From contig JABYQQ010000004.1 of assembly GCA_022605405.1 (NCBI GenBank), forward strand, positions 2,294,001-2,358,000: 64,000 nt of DNA, given 5' to 3'. Under the pieces are notes generated by a model, which was given only the letters and a program-made list of their open reading frames with translations, made no database searches and was not told where the DNA came from. The DNA is from Earliella scabrosa (lineage: Eukaryota; Basidiomycota; Agaricomycetes; Polyporales; Polyporaceae). Shown piece by piece: positions 24,147 to 34,956 of the stretch; position 1 is the stretch's first letter; the number at the start of each line of letters is the position of its first letter. The position numbers were made by a program, and so were the translations under genes.

Positions 24147-25618
24147 CTAGAACCGCGAAGAGCGACGACGTTTAGTCCGCCCAGGAGCCTTGGATGGTGG
24201 CTGGTACACGATCCCCATGTTTTGCAACTCTTGCACGCGAGCTTGGATCCTCGCCTTCGCCGATTCCCATTCGCGGAGCACCTGGGGCGCACCATCCAGC
24301 AGTGTACTCTTTCGCTCCCAAGTGTCATCGTCCGGGTTGTAGCCGACCCAGCGGATGAGGTACAGCGGGTCGCCAGCCTGCTGGCCGCGCTTCTCTGCGA
24401 CGATGTGCGAGACTTCGTAGACCGGCTCACCGCCGACCATGAGTGGCGGAGGCTCAGCGAACTCTTGACGGCGCCATGTCTCTGGGTCCAGCCAATGCTC
24501 GGGTACGGTGTCGGTGATAGGGCCGGGGCGGGGAACGAACTGACGCTTTCCGACTTTCTGACGACGTCCCTGGATGGTTGGATGGTACGCGCGCGAGTAC
24601 TTCTCGCATTCGCACAGTGCGTGCTCGATGTCAACCATAGACAGACCCTTAGGGCGGCCCGCGAGCTTCGGCACGTCGCTCGGGGGTGTATAGAGGCGCG
24701 CGAAGTGGTCGTGCTGCGTGCGGTGGAGGTAGCGGAGCGCGTCGAGCTCGTGTCCGCGGACATTCGGTCCGAACATCTTGCGAAGACATTCACGGGAACC
24801 GGGACCCAAGGCGACCCACTCGTCCTCGGAGTAGTTGAAGTGCGCGGTCATATTTAGATCGAGAAGGAGCCTAAGAGAGAAGGGTGAGGGATTTGGGCGG
24901 GGCAAACGGCGGAAATGGTATCGAGATGAACGTCTACGTACTGCAGTGCCATGAATTCTCCCATGCCTGGGAACAGCGATATTCGGCCGTGAGCATCCTT
25001 GAGGTGTGTGAGCTTCTGGAGTTGTGCCGGCAGATCCTCCTCCATCATGAGCTGAATCAGACGAAGATGATTGGACGCGTTTGCCTGGCCTCCGAGTTTT
25101 GGGGAAGGGATGATGTACGCAGGGCTGTAAAGCGCGATGTCCGAGCGCTGTCGCGTGAGTAGGACCTCTTCGTACGCGTTCAGGTCGAAGTCTCGCCATG
25201 TAAGCTCTCCAAACTGCTCGGTGAGGGCTTCCCATGTTTCAACCTTGTTGAACGAGCGGAATAGCATAAGTCTGAAGCATTGCTCGTGCAGGCTTTGATC
25301 GCCAACTTGTATGACACTTTGTAGGATATATTGAGTGACACGGTCGAGGACACGGAAGACATTGGTGAAGGGATAGTTTTGGAGGATGGGGTCGTCAGTC
25401 CAAGGTTGGGGCTTGCCTGCGAGCCGATTACGGTGTATTCGGTAGCGTTTGGCGACGAAGACGAAGAAAGTATCAAGGACACGAGTGGGGTGGCACTTCT
25501 GACCTGCGATGGTGATGACCTTTGGGGGTGGAGCCTTCCTTCTCCCAGGAGCAAAGTTGACCACAACCGTTCCAGGTTTGCGTTTGCGCGGCGGGGTGCC
25601 TATGCGGGTCCGGGTCAT
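24147..25618 (-). CDS. 5-hmdU DNA kinase helical-domain / thymine-pyrophosphorylase-family protein with C-terminal chromodomain
   Basis: Exons 25618-24942 and 24870-24147 sum to 1401 nt, 466 residues, starting MTRTRIGTPPRKRKPG; the open frame extends to a Met at 25873, but that extra part is low complexity. Residues 40-330 match the helical family described in phage DNA hypermodification systems and widespread in basidiomycetes: RYRIHRNRLAGKPQPWTDDP, NYPFTNVFRVLDRVTQYI, FRLMLFRSFNKVETWEAL, ALGPGSRECLRKMFGPN and LCECEKYSRAYHP. Residues about 375-440 are a chromodomain: YEVSHIVAEK, PLYLIRWVGYNPDDDTWE. The basic tail ends KRRRSSRF. The likely picture is a nuclear protein that reads a methyl-lysine mark and acts on modified thymine in DNA; activity is inferred. 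Confidence 0.75.
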
Positions 25619-26861
25619 GGGAAGGAACAGAGAGAAATCGACGCGCTGCACGGGCTGTGCGCTGAAGACGCGACGTCGGTGAGTAGACGAAGGGGGAACG
25701 TACGCGCGATGCAATCGCGGAGGCAAGTGAAGTTGAACGGGAGTGGACGAGGACACAAAGGGAGGCGAGACACGTGAACGCGATTCCAATGAAGGCATTC
25801 GACACCGCGGCCTCGCTACGGACTGTCGGCGCACCTTGGCCTGATATGGTGCCGCCGCCGCCGCCATCTTCATGCGATTTGCGAATTATTGGCATTCAAT
25901 GGACTGCAACTTGGCATGGCCATGCTGCAGCTGCTCCTGCGAGCCAGCTGGCCCGACTCGCTCTACACACCTTGTCAGAAGGACATTCACAAGGCCAACC
26001 GCATCTAGCCATCCTCGCAAAAAGGTGAGCCAGCGGACGTACGAATCACGACCAATGCATCATCCTGGGAGAGACCCCACCTTTCCGTGTCACATAGATC
26101 TGGCTCAGGGCACTTACTTACCTCTGTGTGTCGAGAATGTGGCGGCCACTTGGAGCTGTATACTGTAGGTGCTTCTTCTTTTTCCTGACCTGTATACGAA
26201 CTCGCAGCTCAAAACCGTGGACGGAAGTTAAACATGTACTTCACCACTCGTCAAGTGGCCTCACCGGCACCTGTTTAATGACCGGAAGTGACTCTCCTAC
26301 ATGGAGCCCTGAAGGGTCGTCTCGGAGGATCGGGTTGAACGACTGAACGGCCTCAAACACTGGTCTCGTCCGTGACGGAGTCCTTATAGCGCACCTTGCA
26401 TGGGAGGACGATGGCATTGACATGCGCCGTTGGGCGACAGAGGAAGGGTAGGCTACACAATTGGCTCCGAGGTTTTCGACTATCCATGGAATCCTAGTAG
26501 TACCCATAGTTGGCAAGTGTTCCCAACCACCATATGATGCTTCTGCCGATGATCATGTTTCTACGCGCGCTTTGTCTACCACAGTGCGTAAGGACCAGAA
26601 AGAAGTTATTGCTTACCGTGTCGTGGTCGTGTCTCCCTGTATCCTATGCCCCAGTACTATCATGCAAGTGGGAGACAGACGCGTCGACGCGTCATGAAGC
26701 GCCGAGACGTGCTGGGCGAAACGCGACCCACGTGACTTCAGTAATTGAACATTGACCTGCCGTGTCGGGCACCCGCGCATGCGCGCCGCTTGCACGTTGC
26801 TTTCACCCGCCTCCTTCACATCGCTCCCGCCCTGGATCACTCCTAGCACTTCACGGGCCAT
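25619..26861. promoter_or_regulatory. divergent intergenic region, chromodomain gene / small J protein
   Basis: About 1.24 kb, the longest promoter gap that carries no inverted-repeat element. If translation of the left gene starts at 25873 instead, it shrinks to about 990 nt. I found no coding signal, repeat or RNA gene in it. Confidence 0.35.
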
Positions 26862-27809
26862 ATGGCCAGTATAAGAAATCTGTATGATATCCTAGGTGTT
26901 CCCCAGAACGCCACCCCCGAAGCAGGTATGTTCTCTCAACCCAAGACTGGTGCAGCAATGAACAGAGTGTTTGTCGGGCGGGGTAGTTCGGAAGGCGTAT
27001 AAGGTTAAGGCCTTGGAAACCCATCCTGGTGTGTAACCATGTCTCTTTTCTTTGCGTAGGAATGGAGTTGACGCCTCTGTTTAGATAAGCTGCCTCCTGG
27101 TGCTGACGAGGCCGAAGTGGAAGCAGCACAAGCCAAGTTCCGAGACGTATGTCGCCTCGTCATTCAGCGGCACGCTCGCTTGTTATCATGTGTTTATCGA
27201 CGGAACAGGTACGCACGGCTTTTGACGTCCTCAGCGATCCCGCGAAACGCAAGGTGAGCCGCAGAAGCCCTCGCTCCGTCCCGCATGCCTCTCGCATCTG
27301 GCTGACCATCACCGTGCCCATTGTCAGGCGTACGACAATGGCTTGAACTTCATTCGACGCCGTGTCAACGTGAATGCAGATGACGTACAGGCACGTCTCG
27401 CACGAGAGCGTGCCGAGTGGCAGCGACAGGCTGAGCTCAGGCATCAGGAGCGGATGCGCATCCTGCGCGAAGAGATCCTGGCTAGCCAGAAGCGATACCA
27501 AGACTCACTGGCGCAGACCGAGCTGCGGTACCAGGAGAAGATGAAGGCCATCGAGGAGGAGTTGCGCCTGAACCGTGAAGCGGAACGAGCGGTCGAGGAG
27601 CAGAAGCCGGAGGGAACGTACACGCTCGTGGACGAGATGCTTAGCGACCTGCGCAGGCGGCATCCGGAGTGGGAAGTTCGCAGGCAGACGGTGCAACGGG
27701 TGAGTTCATTCGTTTGGATACGACTTGGAGAGGCTGAACCTTTGGTCACTTCAAGAAACAAATGGAACGGATGAACAGCCAAGCATCCGCGACATCCGTG
27801 CAAGCATGA
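26862..27809 (+). CDS. small J-domain protein with coiled-coil tail
   Basis: Six exons starting MASIRNLYDILGVPQNATPE. The J domain is complete: VRKAYKVKALETHPDKLPP has the HPD motif and VRTAFDVLSDPAKRKAYDN closes helix 4. After it come about 95 residues of strongly charged helix (LARERAEWQRQAELRHQERM to EELRLNREAERAVEEQK), a coiled coil, then LVDEMLSDLRRRHPEWEV and a short end MERMNSQASATSVQA. There is no G/F region, zinc finger or membrane segment, so it is a class C J protein. It should direct Hsp70 to an unknown client. Introns are confirmed by restored PEAVRKAYK, THPDKLPP and AKRKAYD. The last exon uses a weak TTCAAG acceptor. Confidence 0.85.
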
Positions 27810-28094
27810 CGAGGAAAGAAGAAGTCATCGTTCCTGTGCTATATCTCGTCTGTTGTAGTCTTCTCTACGTTGTTATTAGGATATTTAACGGATACCTGTT
27901 CTCTATGCGCTGGTTGCGGTGCGCTTCACGCAAGCTACACCATTCCCATCGCACAGCGATACAGGCTCGTGTATATCCGTACATGCCCTCCTGATCCTCA
28001 TGCCTACATGTCTACATGGACGCATTTTCAGCGACTCTTCCCGCTACAATGACAACACATGGTTGGGGCACAATGCGTGGTACTCACCTCTCCT

Positions 28095-28826
28095 TCATTC
28101 GACGCCCAGTGCACCCAATCTGCTCTTCGCAATCCTACCCACATCGCCCACAGCTCTCTCCAACTCGCTCTTCCACTCCACCCCGCCCACCTCCACCCTT
28201 TCGATGCTTTCCACCGGTGGGACGTCCGGATCCGTCGAGTGCTCGAGTCCCAGCTTCTCCTCCATCTCGTCCTTGATCTCCGCACGCGACCGTCCGTTGA
28301 CGAACGTGATGTACACCAGCCCCGGATATTTGTGCTCATAGCACGCGTTGATATGTGCGAGCCGGGCCAGCACTTCCGGTGGCGTCGCCTTCGCGGCCTG
28401 CTCCTGCTCGCTGAGCTTCGAGAGGCCGGTGACTTCGCCGATGCGTGGGTGGGCACCGATGAACTGTGCCTTGAGGTCGTCTGCCCACATGTTGATCATG
28501 GCAATCGACGCGTCGATGAGGGCATAGTAGGACGTGATCGGTGGAGCATTCTGGATGTGCGAGGCGACGGCGGGAACGAGGACGTTGTAGAGGACGGGAG
28601 AGGGTTCGAAGAGGAGTGCGAGCGCCCTCGCGAGTGGGCCGCTCTTGTCTCCCGTTGTATCCGAAGTGGCTTCGAGGAGCGGTGGGAGCGACGGCTCGAC
28701 GGCCGCTCTCAAAGTGGTCGGCGGGCTCAACGAGGCAAAACTGCCTATCGGCTTTGTAGAGTGAATCCAGCTACGCATGGTCGAGGGTAACGATGTGTAT
28801 ACAGCGGTGAGAACAGCCCCTCGCAC
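28095..28826 (-). CDS. OHCU-decarboxylase-domain protein (ureide/urate pathway)
   Basis: A single-exon frame of 243 residues. It matches 2-oxo-4-hydroxy-4-carboxy-5-ureidoimidazoline decarboxylase: an amino helical half with LARALALLFEPSPVLYNVLV, FIGAHPRIGEV with the catalytic histidine, LSKLSEQEQAAKATPPEVLA and the YEHKYPGLVYITFVNGRSRA signature. The enzyme makes S-allantoin in the last step of urate oxidation, so it lets the fungus use purines as nitrogen. No peroxisomal C-terminal tripeptide is seen (ends GVE). The start may be Met 28826 or the internal MRSWIHSTKPIG. It converges with the J-protein gene with 285 nt between stops. Confidence 0.85.
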   Translation of the reverse strand: MRGAVLTAVYTSLPSTMRSWIHSTKPIGSFASLSPPTTLRAAVEPSLPPLLEATSDTTGDKSGPLARALALLFEPSPVLYNVLVPAVASHIQNAPPITSYYALIDASIAMINMWADDLKAQFIGAHPRIGEVTGLSKLSEQEQAAKATPPEVLARLAHINACYEHKYPGLVYITFVNGRSRAEIKDEMEEKLGLEHSTDPDVPPVESIERVEVGGVEWKSELERAVGDVGRIAKSRLGALGVE

Positions 28827-29291
28827 GAATGAATGTGCTGCGAACTACGGTGACGACAGAGCAGCCATCATCTGATAAGATTACCCCGCACCCCTTATTA
28901 CTTACATTGCAGAGTCGCGGCGCTGGCAGCTGCAAAGCGAATGATGGTACTGGTACCTTGGAGGACTGGTCTTCCCCTCGGCTACGTGTACGTCCACGCC
29001 TAGACCACTCCTCGGAGAAAATAGCCGGTAGGTGGGAGCAAAGTAGAACAGCAAACGCCATTTGCAGCCCAGATGCGAGTCCGACAAGCACGAGGCAAGT
29101 CTCCCATCACGGGCCATCCTTCCTGATCGCCTTCCAACCCTTCTTTAAAGCTTGTTGCGACTGCCCCCTCTGTCTCCGACTGACCCTGGGAACGCAAGCA
29201 TACGAGCTCTTCATCCTGCACCCGGTCGCCCGACTGCCAATAACGACACCCCCACTCCCGTCCACCGACGCAGAGCGCGCACACCGTGACA
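28827..29291. promoter_or_regulatory. divergent promoter region, OHCU / CCT-like
   Basis: 465 nt between head-to-head starts; pyrimidine-rich near 29160-29260, just upstream of the CCT-like start. No specific site recognised. Confidence 0.4.
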
Positions 29292-30361
29292 ATGCGCCGC
29301 TCGCTCGACGCACTATCCGTCCTGTCGACGGACGATCTTGCCGACTACGACGTCATATCGGATGGGCCGCGGTCCATGGAATCGAGCATAGCGGACTTGG
29401 GTCCGCCGTCGCGGTTTGCGGGAGGCGAGCCTGCGCCGCTCCCGTCTGCGAGGGAGAAGTTTGGTGATACCGTTGGGCTGACGGCAGAGGAGATCCAAGC
29501 ATATGTGCAGCGCGCCCTCAACTCGTCCTTGGCGGGCGGACGCGGAGACGACTCGCGAACTTGGAGGGTGTATGTGGATGGCGTCTTTGGACCACTGACA
29601 CCAAGGTAACTGGCACTGTTCTGAAGATATCATGGTTTGGTGCACTCACCGCAACTTGCGTACGCGTGCCCTCTTCCCCGTCTTCCTGGTGCGAAGGGAC
29701 GTCCTCCAGCTCCGTCAAGCCAAGCTGTCATTCCCGGCCGTGCAGCTCCTTGTCGGGGTCTTCTCTGACGAGGTGTGCGAGGAGCACAACACGCCAGTGC
29801 AAGTACCTCTGGAAGACAGGTGTGAAGTCCTGAGACATTGCAGATGGGTGGACGAGGTCGTACCAGACGCACCGTGGACGCTGAACGAGAAGTTCCTGCG
29901 CGCACGCCAAATCGACTATGTCGCAATTGACGAAGGAACTTCGGTGGATCCAGACTGCGACAGAGACCGCCTGAAGGGCTATGACCTCGTGAAGGGCCTC
30001 AGTGAGTTGAACGGCTCACTCTCGGATATCGGTGTGGTCCGGGCGGAATGGTGACGGTGGCACTGCGACAGGGAAAGCAATTCCGACGCGTCGGACGAAC
30101 CTTTCGACGCCTATGCCACAGCACCACGACCCCTTTCGCCAGCACCCGCAGCCGAGGCCAAAGGAGAAGGAGGAGAAGGAACCGCCGTCTGCGAGGGGGA
30201 CCATTAGAGGCGTATCCGCGATGCTGCCGCAGGAAGTCGAGCCGACAGCGGAATTGCAGGCAGCCTTGATGGAAACGCCATTCGAGGAACCGCCTATAGT
30301 AGAACCGACACCATTCGAGGAGCCAAGGGTGGACGAGTTCGGAACGGGACATGGTGTATGA
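29292..30361 (+). CDS. choline-phosphate cytidylyltransferase-like protein, apparent pseudoenzyme
   Basis: Exons 29292-29605, 29697-30001 and 30072-30361 sum to 909 nt, 302 residues, no internal stop. The fold signature is clear: RVYVDGVF, LQLRQAKLSFPAVQLLVGVF, RCEVLRHCRWVDEVVPDAPW and the ARQIDYV strand. However, where active enzymes have the H-x-G-H nucleotide-binding motif the joined frame has TPRD at the same spacing. The HDE motif reads IDEG, the lysine position in the E-H-x-K loop is replaced (EEHNTPVQ), and the RTxGIST motif reads RTNLSTP. There is no long amphipathic membrane-binding helix; the tail is P/E-rich. By family it would have made CDP-choline; as it stands it is probably inactive and perhaps regulatory. 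Confidence 0.75.
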
Positions 30362-30875
30362 CGACGTTGCTGTTTGGCATCAAGCTGGGGAAGGATGATG
30401 ATCTGTGCGTGTTGTGCGAATACTTGTATCATAGAAGTGAAGATGTCCGTCGTGTTTAACGAGCGACATCAGCTCGACGGCGCGGAAGATGAAGCTTTGA
30501 AGACCAGTGAATGAATCCATAGAGACAGACTTCAACTGCAAGACTGGATCGGGCCGAGGACCGGACGAGCGCTTACACGCTTGAGACGAGCCTTCGTCGT
30601 TTCTGAGCACTGCTCCTTGGCCACTTCATTCGAGCAGGGACTTCGTCATGCTTGCGACGCCTCCGAGCTATGCTGCGTCATCGCTATCGGCTTTGTGTCC
30701 CGGTGGCATGAACACTCATGCATTACCGAGATGCTGTCCAGTGTCGTCCGGGCGGAAGACCGGGGCCAATCTGAAACGCACATCCGACGTCAATGACATC
30801 CGCCTGGCCTTGGCCCAGGCGTCGTATAAAGAGAGCATGGTTGCTCTCCATATCTAAATCACTCAAACTCACATC
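30362..30875. promoter_or_regulatory. intergenic and promoter of F-box-like gene, with TATA box and tiny uORF
   Basis: A TATAAA box lies at 30825-30830, 46 nt ahead of the ATG at 30876. Between them a seven-codon frame ATG...TAA occupies 30837-30857; it may lie upstream of the transcription start. The rest of the 514 nt is featureless. Confidence 0.5.
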
Positions 30876-31952
30876 ATGCAAACCCAAGCCTCGCAAGACC
30901 ACCACACCATGCAGTTCTCTACGCGCTCGCATACTATCGTCGCAAGACCTTCGTCACCACCGCGGCTTCCTCACGAACTCGTGTCTCAAATTCTCGACGA
31001 GCTTTGGGATGCCCCGCATTCTGAAGACGAGCGCATATCCCTCACCCAAACTCTATGTCTTGTCAACCGGACATGGCTTTGTCTCTTCCTCCGCATCGCC
31101 CTACGCAACGTTCACCTCCCTTATGCGCTGAGCCCTGAGCTCTTCCTCCGGCTGCTCCCCGAGCGGACACTAAACCCCGAGGAATGCAATCCATTCACCA
31201 TCGAGGCCTCCAAACTTGCGAACACCATTTGCCGCTCAATTACGTTCCATGTGGATGGACGCTCGGTGCCAGAAGATGACATGGATCCGAGTCCTGCGGA
31301 GATTAGGGTGTACTCAGACACAGACCCTGCAGCAAACGCCGTATCGACGGTGCTGTACATGACCACGGCGCTCCAGCACTTACCCAATCTGCAGCAAATA
31401 TCCCTGCAGTACACCGATTGGGGATACGAGAACGTCTTCGAGCAACTCGCGGCGCCATATTTCCCCTCCCAAGTCACACACCTGTCCATCGAGTTCTCCT
31501 TCACCGCACCCGCGCTCATACCGCTCTCACTCTACCTCAAGTCCATGTACTCCCGCCACCCGAATCCACGCATCACCCTCCCAAACATCCGCCACCTATC
31601 CGTGTCTGGAGTGCCGATGGAGTTCGTTGCGGACATGCTGAAAGTGTGTCCGAACGTGGAGACGTTGGAAATCATGCGCCCCGCGCGGCTGTACGCACTC
31701 GTACCACTTCCTTTGAGCGTTCATACGCTCGTGCTTCGTCATCCAGGCGTTGCACTCGACCAGGAGGTTATGCACTGGTGGACGCTGGAGGCTGCCTTGG
31801 AGGGCGGATTGCTGCCGTCCGGCGGCAAGGCACGTATCGTCGTGCAATCGAGCTCGCCTGATCCGCTCGCATTCACCGAGATGAAGCGCATCTGTAAACG
31901 ATACGGCGCCGAACTTAGCTACGAGCGAGACGACGACTACCTCGCTATTTAG
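30876..31952 (+). CDS. F-box-like protein, intronless
   Basis: A single exon of 358 residues. An F-box-like helix pair is at residues 27-60 (PPRLPHELVSQILDELW, then LCLVNRTWLCLFLRIALRNV). The rest has leucine-rich repeats of irregular length: HLPNLQQISLQYTDW, QVTHLSIEFSFT, PNIRHLSVSGVP, PNVETLEIMRPARL and SVHTLVLRHPGV. Such proteins are very numerous in Agaricomycetes and are thought to be substrate receptors of SCF ubiquitin ligases; the target is unknown. A downstream Met (MQFSTRSH) is an alternative start. Being intronless while its neighbours average several introns fits the rapidly duplicating F-box families. Confidence 0.7.
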   Translation: MQTQASQDHHTMQFSTRSHTIVARPSSPPRLPHELVSQILDELWDAPHSEDERISLTQTLCLVNRTWLCLFLRIALRNVHLPYALSPELFLRLLPERTLNPEECNPFTIEASKLANTICRSITFHVDGRSVPEDDMDPSPAEIRVYSDTDPAANAVSTVLYMTTALQHLPNLQQISLQYTDWGYENVFEQLAAPYFPSQVTHLSIEFSFTAPALIPLSLYLKSMYSRHPNPRITLPNIRHLSVSGVPMEFVADMLKVCPNVETLEIMRPARLYALVPLPLSVHTLVLRHPGVALDQEVMHWWTLEAALEGGLLPSGGKARIVVQSSSPDPLAFTEMKRICKRYGAELSYERDDDYLAI

Positions 31953-32263
31953 ACATACATCCCTACTATAGATGCGAGTGCTGTTCTCGAGGTTCGATTG
32001 TTTGCCACATTATTGAAACATTGTGTACACAGTCTCGGTGCAGCGAGTGAGATTGCAGGCATTGGAGATGCCGAGGAAGGCACATACAAGGCAAGAGGAT
32101 TTGCCGCGGGGAGACGGTGGGGGCTGTGCCCGGGGAGCCAATAGGAGTGACGCCGACGGGCGCCTGCACGGACACACAGTCATGCTTACATAAGTGGAAG
32201 CTGAGGGAGAGGCGACTGGGAGGGTACTCAGTTCAGTGCCTACCCATTCAGTAGATCGCGACG
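31953..32263. other. tandem intergenic region ahead of the zinc regulator
   Basis: 311 nt. I looked for a palindromic zinc-response element (ACCTTNAAGGT-like) and did not find one. Confidence 0.35.
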
Positions 32264-34417
32264 ATGGCCCATCCCAACTTATCGCCCTCTTTCTCGACGG
32301 CCTCGCATGCGTCTCTGCACGCCCCGCTTTCCCCCTCTCGCAGCGACTACCCGAAACCCGCGCCTCGCCGCTCCCCCCGACGCCCTCACAAGCTCCTTTC
32401 CTCCCCGACAACATCCAGCCCTTACGAACACTTTTCCGCACTGAGGAGCACGCACGAGCCACAGCCGCGCGACATGTTTGAGCCCGTCTGCAACGGACCA
32501 GACGATTGCGGGTTCGCCAACTCCGAGTTCGAATGCAAAGAATGCGCGCGGGTCTGCGAAGACGCCTCCTGTGCCGTCGAGTTCACATCGCAGTGCACCG
32601 ACCAATGCGTCGTCGTTGCATGCAACGATGCCCACCATGGCTCGTCGACGTCGTCATGCGACGATCTATCTGCTCCCCAGCAGTGTAGCAAACAATGCTC
32701 AGGCGAGTTCGACTGCTCCGAGTTCGAACAATTTGTGAGTCCTTCTCGCCGACGTGGATGCAACCACAGTGTTCAGGGGCCGTACTCACTCCTCTGCATC
32801 TCCAGCTTCAGTGCTGCATGGACCATCAATTTGACCATGGGGACTACCGGTCGTACGTACCTGGAAATGGGGATTATCCCTTCATGGCGGACTCCGCCAT
32901 CGATTCCTTCCTTGCTGGATGTTCGCAGGCCCACGTCCAACAACAGGCCAGAGATGCACCGGCATTCCCACCGCTTGACTCCGCGACCTCGACGCCCCAG
33001 CTGGTTGCTAGTCCGGCTCCGCCATTCTCTCATCCGCATCTGGGCAACCCCATGCCGTCGCCCAGCCCAAGTGCTCTGCCCTCACCGGCGATGCAGCCAC
33101 AAATGACCTCCCTGCTTCAATGCAAATGGAGCGGATGCTACGCCACGTTCAGCTCGCTGTCAGATCTGGTCGGACATGTCAATCTGCAACACCTACGCAT
33201 CCCTGGACCGTCGCCGGCGTTTTCTGACAGCAACGCTCCCTTCCTGACGCCACACGGTCAGCACGGGTATCCCCCGCAGAACCCTGCGGACGGTTCTTTG
33301 GCATGTATGTGGGGCGATTGTCAACTGTACCCTAGCTCCCAGTCCAGCCCTGGACCATCGTCCGGGGACCCGCTTGATGTCCTAGGCATCCTGACAAGCC
33401 ACCTACTCCAAGATCACCTCGGACTCACTCAGCGGACGGCCACCCTTCAACAGGACCCTTCCCAGATTGCGTTTGCACCTCAACACTCCTCGACGTCACA
33501 GTCGGGCTCTGCGCCATCCTCATCGTCGGCTACCGATCTAACTCCGGATGGCAGCCCACCGACGCCTATCCCGGAACATGACTGCTCCTCCTCCTCTTCT
33601 CACATCTGTCGTTGGACGGGATGCGGTCAGAGCTTCACCTCATGCGACGCACTCACAGACCACATCGCGTCTGCGCACATAGGGAGCGGTCGCGCGCACT
33701 ACGACTGTTTCTGGGAGGGGTGCACGCGACACGGCGACAATGGGTTCGCGAGCAAGCAGAAGATCTCTCGGCACATGCAGGTGAGCGATGGTTTTACATA
33801 CGCCTTTGTATGCGCCGTACTGATACGATGTATGCGTTTCTCCTAGAGTCATACCGGGCACCGACCCTTTCAATGTAGCGTGTGTGGGCAGAACTTCTCG
33901 GAGGCAGCTACCCTGGCCCAACATATGCGGCGGCACACTCAAGAGAGTGAGTGTCTTTGTGGACTAGAGCCTGAGCTGCAGTTGACGACGAACGGGTAGA
34001 ACCGTATGTGTGTGATTTCCCTGGATGCGGGAAGGCGTTCGCTATCGCCGGCGCGTTGACGATCCACAAGCGGACCCATAGCGGCAGCAAACCGTTCAAG
34101 TGTACATACTGTGATCGGTAAGACAGTGATCCGCGATATTGAGTCTCCGTCTCTGACTCTCGCTGCAGGGCGTTCTCGGAATCGTCCAATCTGTCGAAGC
34201 ATGTGAGTCTTCTTGCGTCTTACATGCATCGTGATCGTGCTAAACGTCGCTTGCTACTCAGCTTCGGACCCACACCGGCGCTCGACCATACCCTTGCACG
34301 GAACCTGGATGCAACAAGTCCTTTGCCCGCCCCGATCAGCTTGCCAGGCATATGAACGTGCATAAGCGCAGGGCGGGCGAGAAGGCGGAGGCGGCGGTAG
34401 CCATCGCGGCCATCTAG
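32264..34417 (+). CDS. Zap1-like zinc-responsive transcription factor
   Basis: Six exons starting [20 protein letters not shown]. Residues 75-185 are Cys-rich, with about 16 Cys ([38 protein letters not shown]), and look metal-binding. Two degenerate fingers, [12 protein letters not shown] and [12 protein letters not shown], precede the DNA-binding block. That block has [87 protein letters not shown] and [20 protein letters not shown], which match the zinc fingers of Zap1/ZafA in order. It is expected to switch on zinc uptake genes under zinc shortage. Introns fall inside fingers and each restores a canonical TGxKP-type linker. Confidence 0.88.
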
Positions 34418-34956
34418 CGTTCATCTCAGATCTTCATTCTTGCTCCTCCAGTTTTCCCAGCGCTTGTTTTAGTACCTTTGTGCCACGCCGCACCTGTCCG
34501 TGCTTGTGCAGGCCCGACATGCCTGTACTCTCCATATCAGCCTGTACGATACCATTTTCGAGATCTGAAGAGCCTTGCACGTCTAGCCAGATCATGCAAG
34601 TGACTTTGTGTGGCTCAACCGTTCAAGAAGTCACTTGACTGGGCGTTCCCAGCCGATTCCCAAAAGAGGTATCGTTGGTTGTGATCGAGGATCGGCTTAC
34701 CCAGCATTTGCCCAGCATCCACACGGCTGAACTCTTCCAGATGATAGCGCGCGATAACAAGGGAGTATAAAGCAATTCACTGCTAAGCACACCATGCAGC
34801 TGGCGTTTGCGGTGTGTACAGGTGTGTACGTGCCTGGACATTGAGAAAAGTTCGTCCTCCAGCACAATTGAATTGACAATGCTGACGATGATACTCACAG
34901 GTACAACATAGCTCTCAGCTCTGGCCGGCGGTCGGAGATCTTGACACAGTCTCGCC
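34418..34956. other. intergenic, zinc regulator 3' flank / carboxypeptidase promoter
   Basis: 539 nt with no conserved frame. CT-rich and AT-rich patches near 34430-34470 fit a 3' untranslated region. Confidence 0.4.

Noticed and set aside
25619..25873. Longer amino end of the chromodomain protein from Met 25873
   Set aside because: The extra 85 residues are low-complexity and R/S/P-rich like translated leader; the MTRTRIGTPPRKRKPG start is more protein-like.
28059..28790. 243-codon plus-strand frame
   Set aside because: Exact antisense of the OHCU-decarboxylase-domain gene, whose minus-strand motifs are clear.
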